The notes under the pieces were generated by a model that saw nothing but the letters and a program-made list of their open reading frames with translations, did not search any database and had not been told where the DNA came from. Made by a program: the position numbers and the translations under genes. A stretch of 64,000 nt of DNA from Proteles cristata cristata (lineage: Eukaryota > Chordata > Mammalia > Carnivora > Hyaenidae). Below, one piece after another: positions 11,855 through 21,270 of the stretch; within the stretch, counting starts at the first letter, position 1; each line of letters starts with the position of its first letter. The stretch lies in NCBI GenBank assembly GCA_017311185.1, contig JAESUZ010003886.1:1-64000 (forward strand). Reading direction: 5' to 3'.

Positions 11855-12150
11855 TGAAACTTCTCTATATGATATTATAATGGTGGATACTTGTCATTAT
11901 ACATTTGTTCAAACGCATAGAATGTACAACACCAAGAGTGAATCCTTACACAACTATGGGCTTTGGATGATAATGACATATCAATGAAGGTTCATAAATT
12001 GTAACAAATATACCTCTCTTGTCGGGGTATACTGGTAATGGGGGACCTTTGGAGGGAAGGCAGAGATATATGGGAAATCTGTACCTTTTGTTCAATTTTG
12101 CTGTGATCCTAAAACTTCTATGAAAAATAAAGGCTATTACACACACGAAG
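11855..12150 (+). mobile_element. Old L1 3' UTR end, sense
   Basis: Landmarks of an old mammalian L1 3' end: TATAATGGTGGATACTTGTC, ATAGAATGTACAACACCAAG, GGGCTTTGGATGATAATGAC, AATTTTGCTGTGATCCTAAA, then AAAAATAAAGGCTATTA as tail. No ORF2 sequence remains upstream. Confidence 0.8.
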
Positions 12151-12197
12151 GTAGCATTAGTTAATATGCTCTTAGATTGAGATGTTCCTCAGATTTT

Positions 12198-12414
12198 TTT
12201 TTAATGTTTTTTATTTATTTCTAGGAGAGAGAGAGAGAGACAGCGTGAGCAGGGGAGGGTCAGAAAGAGAGGGAGACACATAATCTGAAACAGGCTCCAG
12301 GCTCTGAGCTGGCAGTCAGCACAGAGCCCGACGCGGGGCTCGAACCCACGAACCGCGAGATCATGACCTAAGGGAAAGTCGGACGCTTAACCGACTAAGC
12401 CACCCAGGCGCCCC
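12198..12414 (-). mobile_element. SINE type 1, antisense, with TSD
   Basis: A near-consensus antisense copy. Flanks AGATGTTCCTCAGATTT (12180-12197) and AGATGTCCCTCAGATTT (about 12415-12431) form the TSD with one mismatch. Confidence 0.94.
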
Positions 12415-12984
12415 AAGATGTCCCTCAGATTTCTAAAAGAAATTGAGTATATCTTAGTATATAGAGTAAAACATACGGATAAAAAATGTTTTTCAGTGTG
12501 TAGGACACAATCACTGATAATATAGGTAAGGGAGAAGTTTTCTGTGGGATCCAGGCACAGAGCTCCTGTTTGTCCACCAGCTTCAGGGCAGTCTGACATC
12601 CTTCTTCCTTCCCCGTCAAGACCCTGTATGGAGTCTTTCTAGTCTTCCTGACCAAGCATAATGAAACACAACACTGAATAGCGCTTCAGGCCACAGCATT
12701 TGAAGAGCAATAATATAACGTTTCCAGCTATAAAAGGACTCATCTTATGACCGAATGATTAAGGCGATTTATGTTAAGCAGATCTGGGAGCATCTCACAT
12801 TAGATTTTTAACCTCTGGGAGCATGCTGACTTGTTGGAGTGTGAAACGATGTCTTTCCTCTCTGCCTTTGACAACAGGCGAAGCCTCTTCCTCCCTTGAG
12901 GTATGAATACTATTCCCAGCTTCCCTTGCAGTGCCGCGCAGCCAGGGTCAGAGTAGAGAATGCTCTCTCCCGCCACCTCCCGAG

Positions 12985-13290
12985 CTCTGAACCACATTAC
13001 CCAGAAGACCGTGCGTCAAGAGGAGCCAATGGAGGATCAGGACGAGGCATACCCGTGCGTGAGCATCGCGTGGGGCGGAACTTCCGGCCCCTTCCCCCGG
13101 CCGGTTTTTGGAGTTCTTGGGGAAGCCTGGCGCAGAATTGAGACCTGGGTGACAGGACGGAGTAGGCGTGAAAAGAGTCGTCCTCACGGCCGGGACGCAG
13201 GTTCGCGGCTCGCCGACGTCTTGCGGGCTGCCCTGCGCCGGGGCCGGAACAGGAACCGCCGGCCCGGGTGTCCGCGGCGGCCAGAGTCCG
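12985..13290 (+). promoter_or_regulatory. CpG-island promoter of KZNF copy A
   Basis: A CpG-rich stretch, extending to about 13480, precedes the first coding exon. It contains ACCACATTACCC (12991-13002, resembling the ZNF143/SBS core), GAGCCAATGGAGG with CCAAT at 13026-13030, and GGAACTTCCGGCC with an ETS/GABP-type CTTCCGG at 13081-13087. The same three motifs occur in the same order in copy B, with CCAAT-to-ETS spacing of 55 and 56 bp. There is no TATA box. Dispersed initiation is typical of KZNF promoters. Binding is inferred from motif match only. Confidence 0.75.
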
Positions 13291-13323
13291 ATGGCGGCGG
13301 CTGTGCGCAGCGACCGGGCTCAG
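13291..13323 (+). CDS. KZNF copy A, first coding exon
   Basis: ATG at 13291 opens an 11-codon exon reading MAAAVRSDRAQ that ends CAG|GTAAACGC, a good donor in phase 0. Many KRAB zinc-finger genes of the human 19q13.4 cluster start with a short MAAA...Q exon like this, followed by the KRAB-A exon. Copy B has the matching exon MAAATLRDLAQ with the same donor. The start has G at +4. Because the KRAB exon downstream is out of frame with this one, copy A may be a transcribed pseudogene. The call rests on the paralogous match, the promoter and the KRAB exon 3.5 kb downstream. Confidence 0.75.
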
Positions 13324-13834
13324 GTAAACGCGCCGCCCCGGGCCCTCCCCGCTCTTCCGCCATCCAGACCCTCGAGGCCCGGGCCGCGGTGTACAGGCCG
13401 GGGAGGCGCTCGTGGGCGGGGACCCCGTGTCTGAGCGCAGGCGTGACGGGGTGCGGGAGCGGGCTGCAGGGGAGGGCCACATGGTGAGGAGAGGGGCCCA
13501 TGGTGAGGAGGCCCAGACTTCCTGTGAGGACTCTGGACGCCAAGGAAAGTTCTGGCCAGAGAAGGGACACGATCTCCGTTAGGGTTGAAAAACTCCCCCA
13601 AGGAGTTCAAGGGAAGAGCAGATTGAAGGAAGGTGGGGAGTTCGTTGAGGCTGGGAGGTTGGATCTTTGTCCAAGGTCACACAGCTGGTAAAAGGCCGTA
13701 ATGAGCACTGACGCCCAGTGGTTAGACAGCCAGCCTGAGGTCACTTGGCTCCAGGACCTGAGAAGGTAGAGATGGGCAGGAGCCCATCAACCTCCCTTTC
13801 CACCACCTAGCGTAAGACCTGCCTTTTCCCGCAG

Positions 13835-13873
13835 AATGCCAGGACTGCAGAAATACCTTTGGAACCAACACAG
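13835..13873 (+). CDS. KZNF copy A, small exon 2 (13 codons)
   Basis: A 39-nt segment lies between a polypyrimidine acceptor (TTTTCCCGCAG) and a strong donor (CACAG|GTATGT). It is phase 0 at both ends and would add NARTAEIPLEPTQ after exon 1. Short linker exons between the MAAA exon and KRAB-A are known in this KZNF group. Its counterparts in copies B and C have each lost one splice site, so only copy A could still use it. No RNA evidence is available. Confidence 0.55.
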
Positions 13874-14787
13874 GTATGTAGAGGGGGCCCTAATCCCTTA
13901 CTGGCCCTGACGTCCACTCAGATGTTCTCTGGATCGTGGTATCCTGGGACTCTTATGTGCCATTTTTCCCAGTCCTCGGGTCCAGGGACCCTAGAGAAAC
14001 CCCATCTCAGGGTCCTGAGCTCATGTCAGGGGTGTATGTGTTCCCATTTCCCGTCAACCAACATGAACAAGTGTGTAGAGTTAACCCAGGACCAGGTACC
14101 AGGAAATGCAAACACATAAAGGTAAAGCTGAGCTGGGGTGTTCAGGAACCACAGGTCTCCTTTTTTGATACAAGCAAAGAGCAAGTGTCAGGACAGGAAT
14201 GACTGCCTGAAAAGTTGGGTGTCTATCCTGAAGGTAATAGGAGGTTTGGCCCAGAGGAGAGAGGTAATGTTAGCAAGGTGGAAACAGTCTCCTGACTGTA
14301 AAGTGGAGAACAGACCATGGGAATGAGAGAAGAGCAAGGAAAACCAGGGTGGAAGCTACTACCATAGTCTAGGTGAGAGTTAATGGGTCAGGGTATGGCT
14401 TAGGGTGGTTGTGTTTCTGGGGATGCTACTGTGGGATGCAAGTTTTAAAAAGGCAAAACTAGATTTTCTAATGTGGGTGGTGAGGGAGGCAAACGGAGGT
14501 ATCAGGGATAACCCAGGGTGATTGATCTTTGCAGCTGTAGGAATGGGAGTTCCAACTGAGATGAAGTTGGTAGTAGGAATAGTATTCACTGGGAATATCA
14601 GGAGCTTTGTTTTGGCCATGCTAGGAGTCTGAGGTATTTCAGAGACCACTTAGCGAAGACGTCAAATTGGCATCTAGAAACACAAGTTGGGAAATCAAAA
14701 GAGGGATTCAAATTGGAGACGTTCATAATGTGGTAGTTACTGTGTGGTCCCAAGTAAGTAAACTGTGGTTACATTTAGAAGATATAG

Positions 14788-14995
14788 CGGCACCTGGGTG
14801 CAAGTCAGTTAAGCCTCTGACTTTGGCTCAGGTCATGATCTCATGGTTTGTGGGTTTGAGGCCCACCTCGGACTCTGTGCTGACAGCTAGCTCAGAACCT
14901 AGGGCCTGTTTCAGATTTTGTATCTCCTTCTCTCTCTGACCCTCCCCTGTTCTCTCTCTCTCTTTCTCAGAAATAAAACATTAAAAAAAAAAGAA
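14788..14995 (+). mobile_element. SINE type 2, sense, with short TSD
   Basis: The head (GCGGCACCTGGGTGCAAGTC) has lost part of the A-box region. Flanking GAAGATATA is at 14778-14786 and 14996-15004. Absent from the equivalent place in copy B. Confidence 0.9.
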
Positions 14996-15700
14996 GAAGA
15001 TATAATCTTCATATTCATGGTCACGAAGCTGTTTATGGGCAGGAGGTGGAGAGTAGGGGCTGAGCACTAGGCCTCTTGCTCTTGCTAGGGACCTGAGTGA
15101 CAGTATTGGAATTCTTAAATGCAGGCGAGGGAAGTATGCGACTCTAAAGGTAGGTGTATCAGACAGACTAGTCTAGCAGGTGGCCAAAGCTTCCAGAATA
15201 AGAGTGGACATGAGGGAGATGTAGAGAGAAGGGGTACTCGAGACAAGATGCCACTCAGGCCAGAGCTCTTGGCTTACTCACATCCCTATGGATTCACCAT
15301 GATTTGTGAGGACGTTGGTGTTGCATTCAGCCTGGTGGGTATGATCAGTGGCAAATATATGGACGTTTGTGAGAATCAGTACGGCCGGGGTGGGTGATAG
15401 ATGGAGTGGGCTCTGAATGAGAGCTAGGTGGACAGAGAAGGTTATCATTGCTGAGGGGACAGCCTGTACAGCACAAAAATGGAAGAGGGCCCTGCGTATT
15501 GAGGTCCACAACTGGTTCTGTGTGGCCGAGTCTCAGGCGTGGGACAGAGCCACGTAGGGAGGCCTTCGTAGAAGGATTAGGTGTTTCCAACTCTAGTGGG
15601 AGACATGGGCGTTCTGGGCTAGTGTGGGTTCTGTTTGAATTTGCCAAACAGCTCTGGATGTTTTCTGCTAAGTTTATTTTATGGCCTAAAATTAAGGCTT

Positions 15701-16200
15701 GTTTTTATGTGCTGCCTTGACACCTGTTGAAACCCCAAGTCCCTGACATGGCCAAGAGTGTACTCTTGGGTAAAGTCTCCCAGCCAGGCATCCCTTTTCA
15801 TCAAGAGGACCAGAGCACTTCCTACTTCTTCCTTTGAGGCGGGCTTCACTTCTCTACTGTCCCATGGAGTTATTCACACAAGCCGTTCACATCGTCCTGT
15901 GGGAACCAGATGGCACCCCAACTCTTGATCTTGTAAGACTTGCACCCCACAGGCCCTGGTCATTCCCCCTTTCCCAGTGTACAACATTCACGTGGCCCTG
16001 TGAGGCGGGTGGTGCCCTCCCCTCCCGGCTGTGAGTATATGTAATAAACCACTGTTCACCTCATCTGTCCAGTGTCCAGTACTTTGTGTTTGGTCGTCCC
16101 CATAAGCCTGGGACAGGCATTCTGCTCTTACCAGTGGCGTAAAGGAGGAATACCTAAAACAAAAGTGACTTATAGGGAGATCAGGGAGACAACCTGTGCC
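15701..16200 (+). other. Intron or possible LTR 3' half
   Basis: The A/B homology fades after about 15.65 kb. The stretch ends GAGTATATGTAATAAACCAC followed by TTCACCTCATCTGTCC and TTTGTGTTTGGTCGTCCCCA, which looks like the R/U5 part of a retroviral LTR with an AATAAA signal. It could equally be ordinary intron sequence. Confidence 0.3.
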
Positions 16201-16250
16201 GCAGGGCATCGTGCCATCAGCGTTCCAGGAACGTGAGGCTGTGAATTTTA

Positions 16251-16489
16251 TTTTTTTTATTTTTTTAGTAAAAAATTTTTTTTATGTTTTTTATTTATTT
16301 CTAGGAGAGAGAGAGACAGCATGAGCAGGGGAGGGTCAGAGAGAGAGGGAGTCACAGACTGAAACAGGCTCCAGGCTCCTGAGCTGGCAGTCAGCACAGA
16401 GCCCGACGCGGGGCTTGAACCCACAAACCGCGAGATCATGACCTAAGTGAAAGTCGGATGCTTAACCGACTAAGCCACCCAGGCTCCCC
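16251..16489 (-). mobile_element. SINE type 1, antisense, with TSD
   Basis: An antisense copy with poly(T) on the left. TSD TGTGAATTTTA is at 16240-16250 and 16490-16500. Confidence 0.93.
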
Positions 16490-16844
16490 TGTGAATTTTA
16501 AAGAATACCTGGAGAAGGAGTGTGTCTGATGGTCTCAGGGCCCTGGAATGAGATTTACACAATAGATCATATTTGGGCAGAGAGTAGCTTGACAGAAGTG
16601 GGTGAGTTCATCCCGCCAGGGCCACAGCTTAGACATCTGCTCACCTGCGTCTTACTGCTGCTGCTCGGACCCTGTGACCAGTGAACCCACGAAGTGCCAG
16701 CAGCGCAAGCTGTCCCAGGGCCTGGTTTGTTCCCCGAGTTGGAGGCTTGGGAGGAGAGTGGGCTGGGGGTAGATGTGTATGGGATGGATTGTGGGTACTC
16801 AGGAGAAGGGCTGTTGGTGGTTTCATCTGTCACCATCGTGACAG

Positions 16845-16969
16845 GACACTGTCCTTTGAAGACGTGGGTGTGTACTTGTCCCAGCAGGAGTGGGTTCTCC
16901 TTGGTGAGGTTCAGAGGCACTTCTGCCACGATGTAGTGCTGGAGAACTTTGAACTTACACCCTCTCTGG
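16845..16969 (+). pseudogene. KRAB-A box exon of KZNF copy A
   Basis: The exon runs from an acceptor (CATCGTGACAG) to a strong donor (TCTCTGG|GTAAGG), phase 1 at its end as KRAB-A exons are. It encodes LSFEDVGVYLSQQEWVLLGE, then VQRHFCHDVVLENF and ELTPSLG, a clear KRAB-A box, the module that recruits TRIM28/KAP1 to silence retroelements. It departs from consensus in EEW (QEW), LLD (LLG), LYRDV (FCHDV) and the MLE motif (VLE), which matters for TRIM28 binding. Length is 125 nt where KRAB-A exons are usually 127. The two missing bases lie between the acceptor and the SFEDV codons. Splicing from phase-0 exon 1 or 2 would read a TGA stop at codon five, so the copy is probably non-functional unless another upstream exon supplies the frame. 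Confidence 0.85.
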
Positions 16970-17178
16970 GTAAGGCTCTCACACCCACCCCTGTACCCTT
17001 AGGTATTCTCCACTTTTCCATTTTTTTCCCCAGGGGCTCGTCTGGGAGAAGGCTGAGCATTTGTTCCTTTCTCATTTCCTACTCTGATGATTTAGGCCGT
17101 GGACCTGACCTAGCTTGGGCCTGAAAGGCTCTGCCCATAATTGGGAAACAGACTTCATTTTTCAGGGATGTTCTTGGT
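16970..17178. other. Sequence 3' of the KRAB-A exon
   Basis: Intron-like sequence after the KRAB-A donor. I find no KRAB-B box and no C2H2 linker (TGEKP) in it. Confidence 0.5.
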
Positions 17179-17192
17179 CTCACGTGACTCTT

Positions 17193-17395
17193 TTTTTTTT
17201 TTTTAATGTTTATTTACTTTTGAGAGAGAGAGAGAGTGTGGTCACATGAGCTGGGGAAAGAAAAAGGGGGACAGGATCTGAAGCAGGCTCTGTGCTGACA
17301 GCAGAGCGCCTGACACAGGGCTCGAACTCAGGAACCATGAGATCATGACCCGAGCTGAAGTCAGTCGCCCAACTGATTGAGCCACCCAGGCGCCC
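17193..17395 (-). mobile_element. SINE type 2, antisense, with TSD
   Basis: Flanks CTCACGTGACTCTT (17179-17192) and CTCAGGTGACTCTT (17396-17409) form a TSD with one mismatch. Confidence 0.92.
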
Positions 17396-17409
17396 CTCAG
17401 GTGACTCTT

Positions 17410-17980
17410 GTGATGGAATTTTCCAGCCTTCTAGGCACAAACCTGGGAACAGCTTGCCTTCCACTGTTCTGGTTTGCGTGATGACGAAGGCCTTATTAAG
17501 TTACGTTTAATCTTGGGGGTTCCAGTCCCTGTGTATGTGGCGGCTGAACACAGCTATCTGAGCTCTTCTGCTGAGAACAGCTGAGCTGTGCTAGCATAAA
17601 GGTGTGACCGGCTGTTGCTGGGACCCCAAATTTGGTGTGCCTCAGTGGCGGAATACGTGTAGCTCTCTTCATTTTGGCCTAGTTTGCGTTGCTGCCCTTG
17701 GTGTCCCAGAAAGACTGCAGGGCCTTCTGGTCCTTATTTGTAGCTTGGATGGTGTTGGTGTTGGTGTTTTGTACGTTCAGAGGTCAGCCTGAGGAGGAGA
17801 CAGTTGCGAAGACCTCTGGTGTTTGTGGGAGTAACAGATTGTTCTCTTATTCATAGAGGATGTCGCGCTGTGCTCAGCACTGGTAAGGGAAATCCCTTCC
17901 GCAGGTCCTGCGAAGGAGCATGTGCCCTGGTGTTCAGAATTCTTTAGGGTGGCGGCACTGATTGAAAGATTATAGGGGGC
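17410..17980. other. Unclassified sequence, 570 bp
   Basis: No named repeat and no zinc-finger coding sequence. A splice-bounded 26-nt segment at 17857-17882 was considered as an exon and set aside. Confidence 0.4.
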
Positions 17981-17981
17981 T

Positions 17982-18152
17982 GGGGTGCCTGGGTGGCTCA
18001 GTCGGTAAAGTGTCCAACTCTTGGTCTTAGCTCAGATTGTGATCTCACAGTTGTGGAATTGAGCCCCACATTGGGCTCTGTGCTGACACCGTGAAGCCGG
18101 TTTGGGATTCTTTCTTTCAAAATAAATAAACAAAATTTTTTTTTTTTCTTTA
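17982..18152 (+). mobile_element. Old SINE, sense, internally shortened
   Basis: The head GGGGTGCCTGGGTGGCTCAG is clear, but the CT-rich middle is missing and the copy passes quickly to TTTCAAAATAAATAAAC. Diverged, probably old. Confidence 0.85.
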
Positions 18153-18261
18153 AGAGAAATTACAGGGGGACTCATAACTGTTCTAAAAGACTGGACTTAT
18201 AGGGAGTGAGGAGACTACAACAAACTGATTGGATTGTGCCTCTTCTAAAAGGGCATCCACA

Positions 18262-18464
18262 GGGGCGCCTGGGTGGCGCAGTCAGTTAAGCATCCGGCTT
18301 CGGCTCAGGTCATGATCTCACGGTTCGTGGGTTTGAGCTCCACATCGGGTTCTGTGCTGACAGCTCAGAGCCTGGAGCCTGTTTCAGATTCTGTGTCTCC
18401 CCCTCTGTCTGCCCCTCCCCCACTGGTGGTCTGTCTCTCTCTGTCTCAAAAAAAAAAAAAAAAT
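18262..18464 (+). mobile_element. SINE type 2, sense, with TSD
   Basis: Head GGGGCGCCTGGGTGGCGCAG and tail of 15 or more A residues. TSD GGCATCCAC at 18252-18260 and 18465-18473. Confidence 0.93.
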
Positions 18465-18580
18465 GGCATCCACGATGTTTAGTCCCTGTGGCTGTGAAGG
18501 ATGAGGCGGTACAGAAATTCTCAGGATTTCCAGAAGAGTGTATCTTGTGTAGCTGAGGGCCTGTCAGAAAAAATAATCTA

Positions 18581-18774
18581 GGTGCTCGGTTAAGCGTCCG
18601 ACTTAAGCTCACGTCATGATCTCACGGTTCGTGGGTTCGAGCCCCGCATCCGGCTCCGTTCTGACAGCTAGCTCAGAGCCTGGGGCCTGGTTCGGATTCT
18701 GTATCTCCCATTCTCACCCTCCCCTGCTCACACACTCTCCCTCTCTCTCTCTCAGAAATAAATAAAAAAATTTT
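18581..18774 (+). mobile_element. SINE type 2, sense, lacking the first head bases
   Basis: Starts within the head (GGTGCTCGGTTAAGCGTCCG) but still has a TSD, AAAAATAATCTA at 18569-18580 and 18775-18786. The head therefore seems to have been incomplete or rearranged when it inserted. Confidence 0.9.
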
Positions 18775-18786
18775 AAAAATAATCTA

Positions 18787-19049
18787 AAGGTTTTACGAAT
18801 CTTTCACTTCTTTTGGGCTATTTCAAGGCCATTGCTGTGCAGTGAGGAAAACCCGGTGTAGAGAGAAGGGAGATGTCTTGGTCAGTTATGTGGACTTTGT
18901 GCTTCAGCCTGCAGTCCTTTTGAATCAAGTGGAAATGGGTTTCATTGCTCACCAATATTTGTACCACTGAGGAAGGTGTCCCCTACTGGGGCATGAGGAG
19001 AGATGGTGGAGTCAATATTGGAAAATTTTACAAAACAGTAGGAAATCCA
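18787..19049. other. Unclassified intergenic sequence
   Basis: About 260 bp without a recognisable feature. Confidence 0.35.
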
Positions 19050-19950
19050 GATTTTTATTTTGAATGATGTTTCTAAAGCTAGGATAAGGTATAGATGACA
19101 TGCAGTAAACTGTACATATTCAAACTGTGCAACTAAATAACCCAGGAAACTCATCACAATTATGATAATAGACCTGTCCATCACTCCCATATTTATAATG
19201 ATGCCTCTCTCTCTCTGCCCTGCCTGCCTTTCAGGCTACCATTGGTTTACTTTCTTTTATAACAGGTTAGTTTGCATATCCTAGAATTCTATGTGATTGA
19301 AGTAATATATTGTTTACCCTTTTTCTTTTACTGCCGTGGATGCCCTCTCTGGAATGTTTGTTTTCAGATTCAGGATTGATACTTATGTGGTAGTTTGTTA
19401 TTTTTATACTGCTGCGAAGTATAATTTTTTTGAACTAACACTGTTTGTATTTTCATTTGTCTCTTTATCGATATTGACTTCTTTCCAGTTTCGGTTGTTA
19501 CAAATAAAATTGCTAGACATTTTAATACAATTCCTTATGTGGCTGTGTTTCATTTCTCTTGTGTTAGTACTTCAGAGTGCAATGCTGGAGTCACAGGCTA
19601 GGTGAATGTCTTAATTTTTTAAGAAATGTCAAACTGATCTAAAATGGTTCTCTCAGGGTGCCTGGGTGGCTCAGTCAGTTGAGTGTCGACTTCGGCTCAG
19701 GTCATGATCTTGCGGTTCGTGGGTTCAGGCCCCACATCAGACTCTGTGACGACAGTTCAGAGCCTGGAGCCTGCTTCAGATTCTGTGTCTCTCTGTCTCT
19801 CTGCCCTTCCCTTCCTTATGCTGTGTCTCTGTCTCTCTCTCTAAAAAATAAACATAAAAAAAATGGTTCTCTCTACTAGCAGCGTATGAGAGTTCTGGTT
19901 CTTCCATATTCTTGCCAGTAGTAGATACAGTTAGTCTTTTAAAATTTTGT
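19050..19950 (-). mobile_element. Old L1 3' region, antisense, split by a SINE
   Basis: Antisense L1 landmarks in order: GTACATATTCAAACTGTGCA, ATAGACCTGTCCATCACTCC, GGTTAGTTTGCATATCCTAG, AACACTGTTTGTA-like, TTACAAATAAAATTGCTAGA, then after the SINE GCAGCGTATGAGAGTTCTGG and TTCTTGCCAGTAG. This is a heavily mutated 3' UTR and ORF2 end. Confidence 0.75.
19656..19860 (+). mobile_element. SINE type 2, sense, inside an old L1, with TSD
   Basis: TSD AAATGGTTCTCTC at 19642-19654 and 19861-19873. The flanking L1 sequence resumes directly after it, so the SINE is younger than the L1. Confidence 0.94.
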
Positions 19951-19951
19951 C

Positions 19952-20114
19952 AGAGGTGCCTGGGTGGCTCAGTTGGTTGAGTGTCCGACTTTGGCTCAGG
20001 TCATGATCTCACCTCTTGTGGTTCGAGCCCTACATCCAGGTCTGTGCTGACAGCTCAGAGCCTGGAGCCTGCTTCAGATTCTGTGTCTTCTCTCTCTGTC
20101 TCTCTCCTGCTTGT

Positions 20115-20160
<46 letters not shown>

Positions 20161-20196
20161 CCCCCCAAAAAAATAAACATTAAAATTTTTTTTTTA
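19952..20196 (+). mobile_element. SINE type 2, sense, with long CT run
   Basis: Head AGGTGCCTGGGTGGCTCAGT, then a CT-rich stretch at 20085-20165 with interruptions, then an A-rich tail. TSD unclear. It sits where two L1 fragments of opposite orientation meet. Confidence 0.9.
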
Positions 20197-20561
20197 AGTT
20201 TTAAAATGAATTTTGGCAAATAAGATAGAAAACAAAGGAAGATCATGTGTTGTGCCACAAAACAAGTCTTAACAAATTTAAGAAGGTTGAAATAATATCT
20301 AGTATCTTTTCTAATCACAGTGGTATTAAACTAGAAATAAACAACAGAGGAAAATGGGAGAACTCACAAATAAATGGAAATTAAACAACACACTTTGTGA
20401 ACAACCAGTGGGTCAACGAAGAACTCAAAAGGGAAATCAAAAATTATCTTGAAACAAATGAAAATGAAAATACAACATAGCAAAACATAGTTAGATGCAG
20501 GTAAAGCAGTTGTAAGGAAAGATTATAGATCTAAATGCCTACATTAAGATACAAGATGGAT

Positions 20562-20779
20562 TGGGGCACCTGGGTGGCTCAGTCGGTTAAGTGTCTGACC
20601 AGCTCAGGTCATGATCTCACAGTTCGTGGGTTTGAGCCCCTCATGGGGCTTTGTGCTGACAGCTTGGAGCCTGGAGCCTGCTTCTGATTGTGTGTCTCCT
20701 GTCTCTCTGCCCCTCCCTGCCTCAAGCTTTGTTTCTCTCTGTATCAAAAATAAATAAACATTAAAAAAAAATTTTTTTA
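20562..20779 (+). mobile_element. SINE type 2, sense, with 16-bp TSD
   Basis: Perfect TSD AAGATACAAGATGGAT at 20546-20561 and 20780-20795, inside the old sense L1. Confidence 0.95.
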
Positions 20780-20938
20780 AAGATACAAGATGGATCTGAA
20801 ATAAACAACCTTACTTTGTACTGCCAGGAATTAGTAAAAGAATAAGCCCCAAATTAGCTGAAGAAAATAAGTGATAAAGATTATAGCAGAAATAAATGAG
20901 ACTAGAAAAACAACGGAAATGATCAGTTAAACCAATAA

Positions 20939-21176
20939 TTTTTTTAATGTTTATTTTGAGAGAGAGTGAGTAGGGGAGGGGCAGAGAGAGGGAGAGAGAA
21001 TCTGAAGCAGGCTATATGCTATCAGTGCAGATCCCAACGTGGGGCTTGATCTCGCAAACCATGAGATCACGAACTGAGCCAAATCAAGCCAAATCAAGAC
21101 ACTTAACTGATTGAGCCACCCAGGTGCCCTCCTTTTCTTTTTTAAATGTTTGTTTATTTTGAGAGAAAAATTGCTT
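20939..21176 (-). mobile_element. SINE, antisense, plus a second SINE tail stub
   Basis: 20939-21130 is an antisense type 2-like SINE ending GCCACCCAGGTGCCC. It is followed at 21131-21176 by another TTTAAATGTTTGTTTATTTT-GAGAGA stub, the tail end of a second antisense SINE. Confidence 0.8.
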
Positions 21177-21270
21177 TAAGAAAAGCAAAATGACAAAACT
21201 AGCTAGATTAGCCAAAATAAAAACCAGAAAGGGTCCAGTTAAAATTTTATAAAATGCGGAGGCTTTGCAG

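Larger units (their letters stand above)
8325..15700 (+). repeat. Copy A of the KZNF tandem duplicate
   Basis: This region aligns in order with copy B (27.12-35.4 kb), at an offset of about 19 kb. Shared landmarks: GGCTGTGACTTGAGG versus GGCTGTGATCCTTGAGG (8.41/27.19); ATCCCAGCTTCCTCC (8.72/27.49); AGGTTTTCCCAGATATATTA versus AGGTTGTCCAAGAGGTATTA (9.2/29.55); TTTTTCTCCAGGA (9.64/29.95); CAGGTGACACTGATGG-like (10.0/30.52); the promoter and exon 1 (13.0-13.3/32.3-32.6); TTTCAGAGACCAC (14.64/34.51); GCAGCACAGAAATGG-like (15.47/35.1). Most gaps between the copies are later SINE, L1 or retroviral insertions. Confidence 0.85.
20200..21270 (+). mobile_element. Old L1 ORF2 fragment (polymerase region), sense, split by SINEs
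   Basis: Landmarks of an ancient L1 ORF2: TTAAGAAGGTTGAAATAATA, ATCTTTTCTAATCACAGTGG, TAAACTAGAAATAAACAACA, GAACTCAAAAGGGAAATCAA, then after SINEs AGCAGAAATAAATGAGAC and AAAATGACAAAACTAGCTAG. Many stops; non-coding. Confidence 0.7.

Noticed and set aside
12960..13610. Several long frames on both strands over the copy A promoter
   Set aside because: CpG-rich DNA has few stop codons. The frames are Arg/Pro/Gly-rich and run across promoter, exon 1 and intron 1 without respect for the splice donor.
17857..17882. 26-nt segment between TTATTCATAG and GGTAAGG reading EDVALCSAL
   Set aside because: The sites look good and EDVA recalls KRAB, but the rest of the KRAB box does not follow and the exon would be extremely short. 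It remains only a weak possibility.
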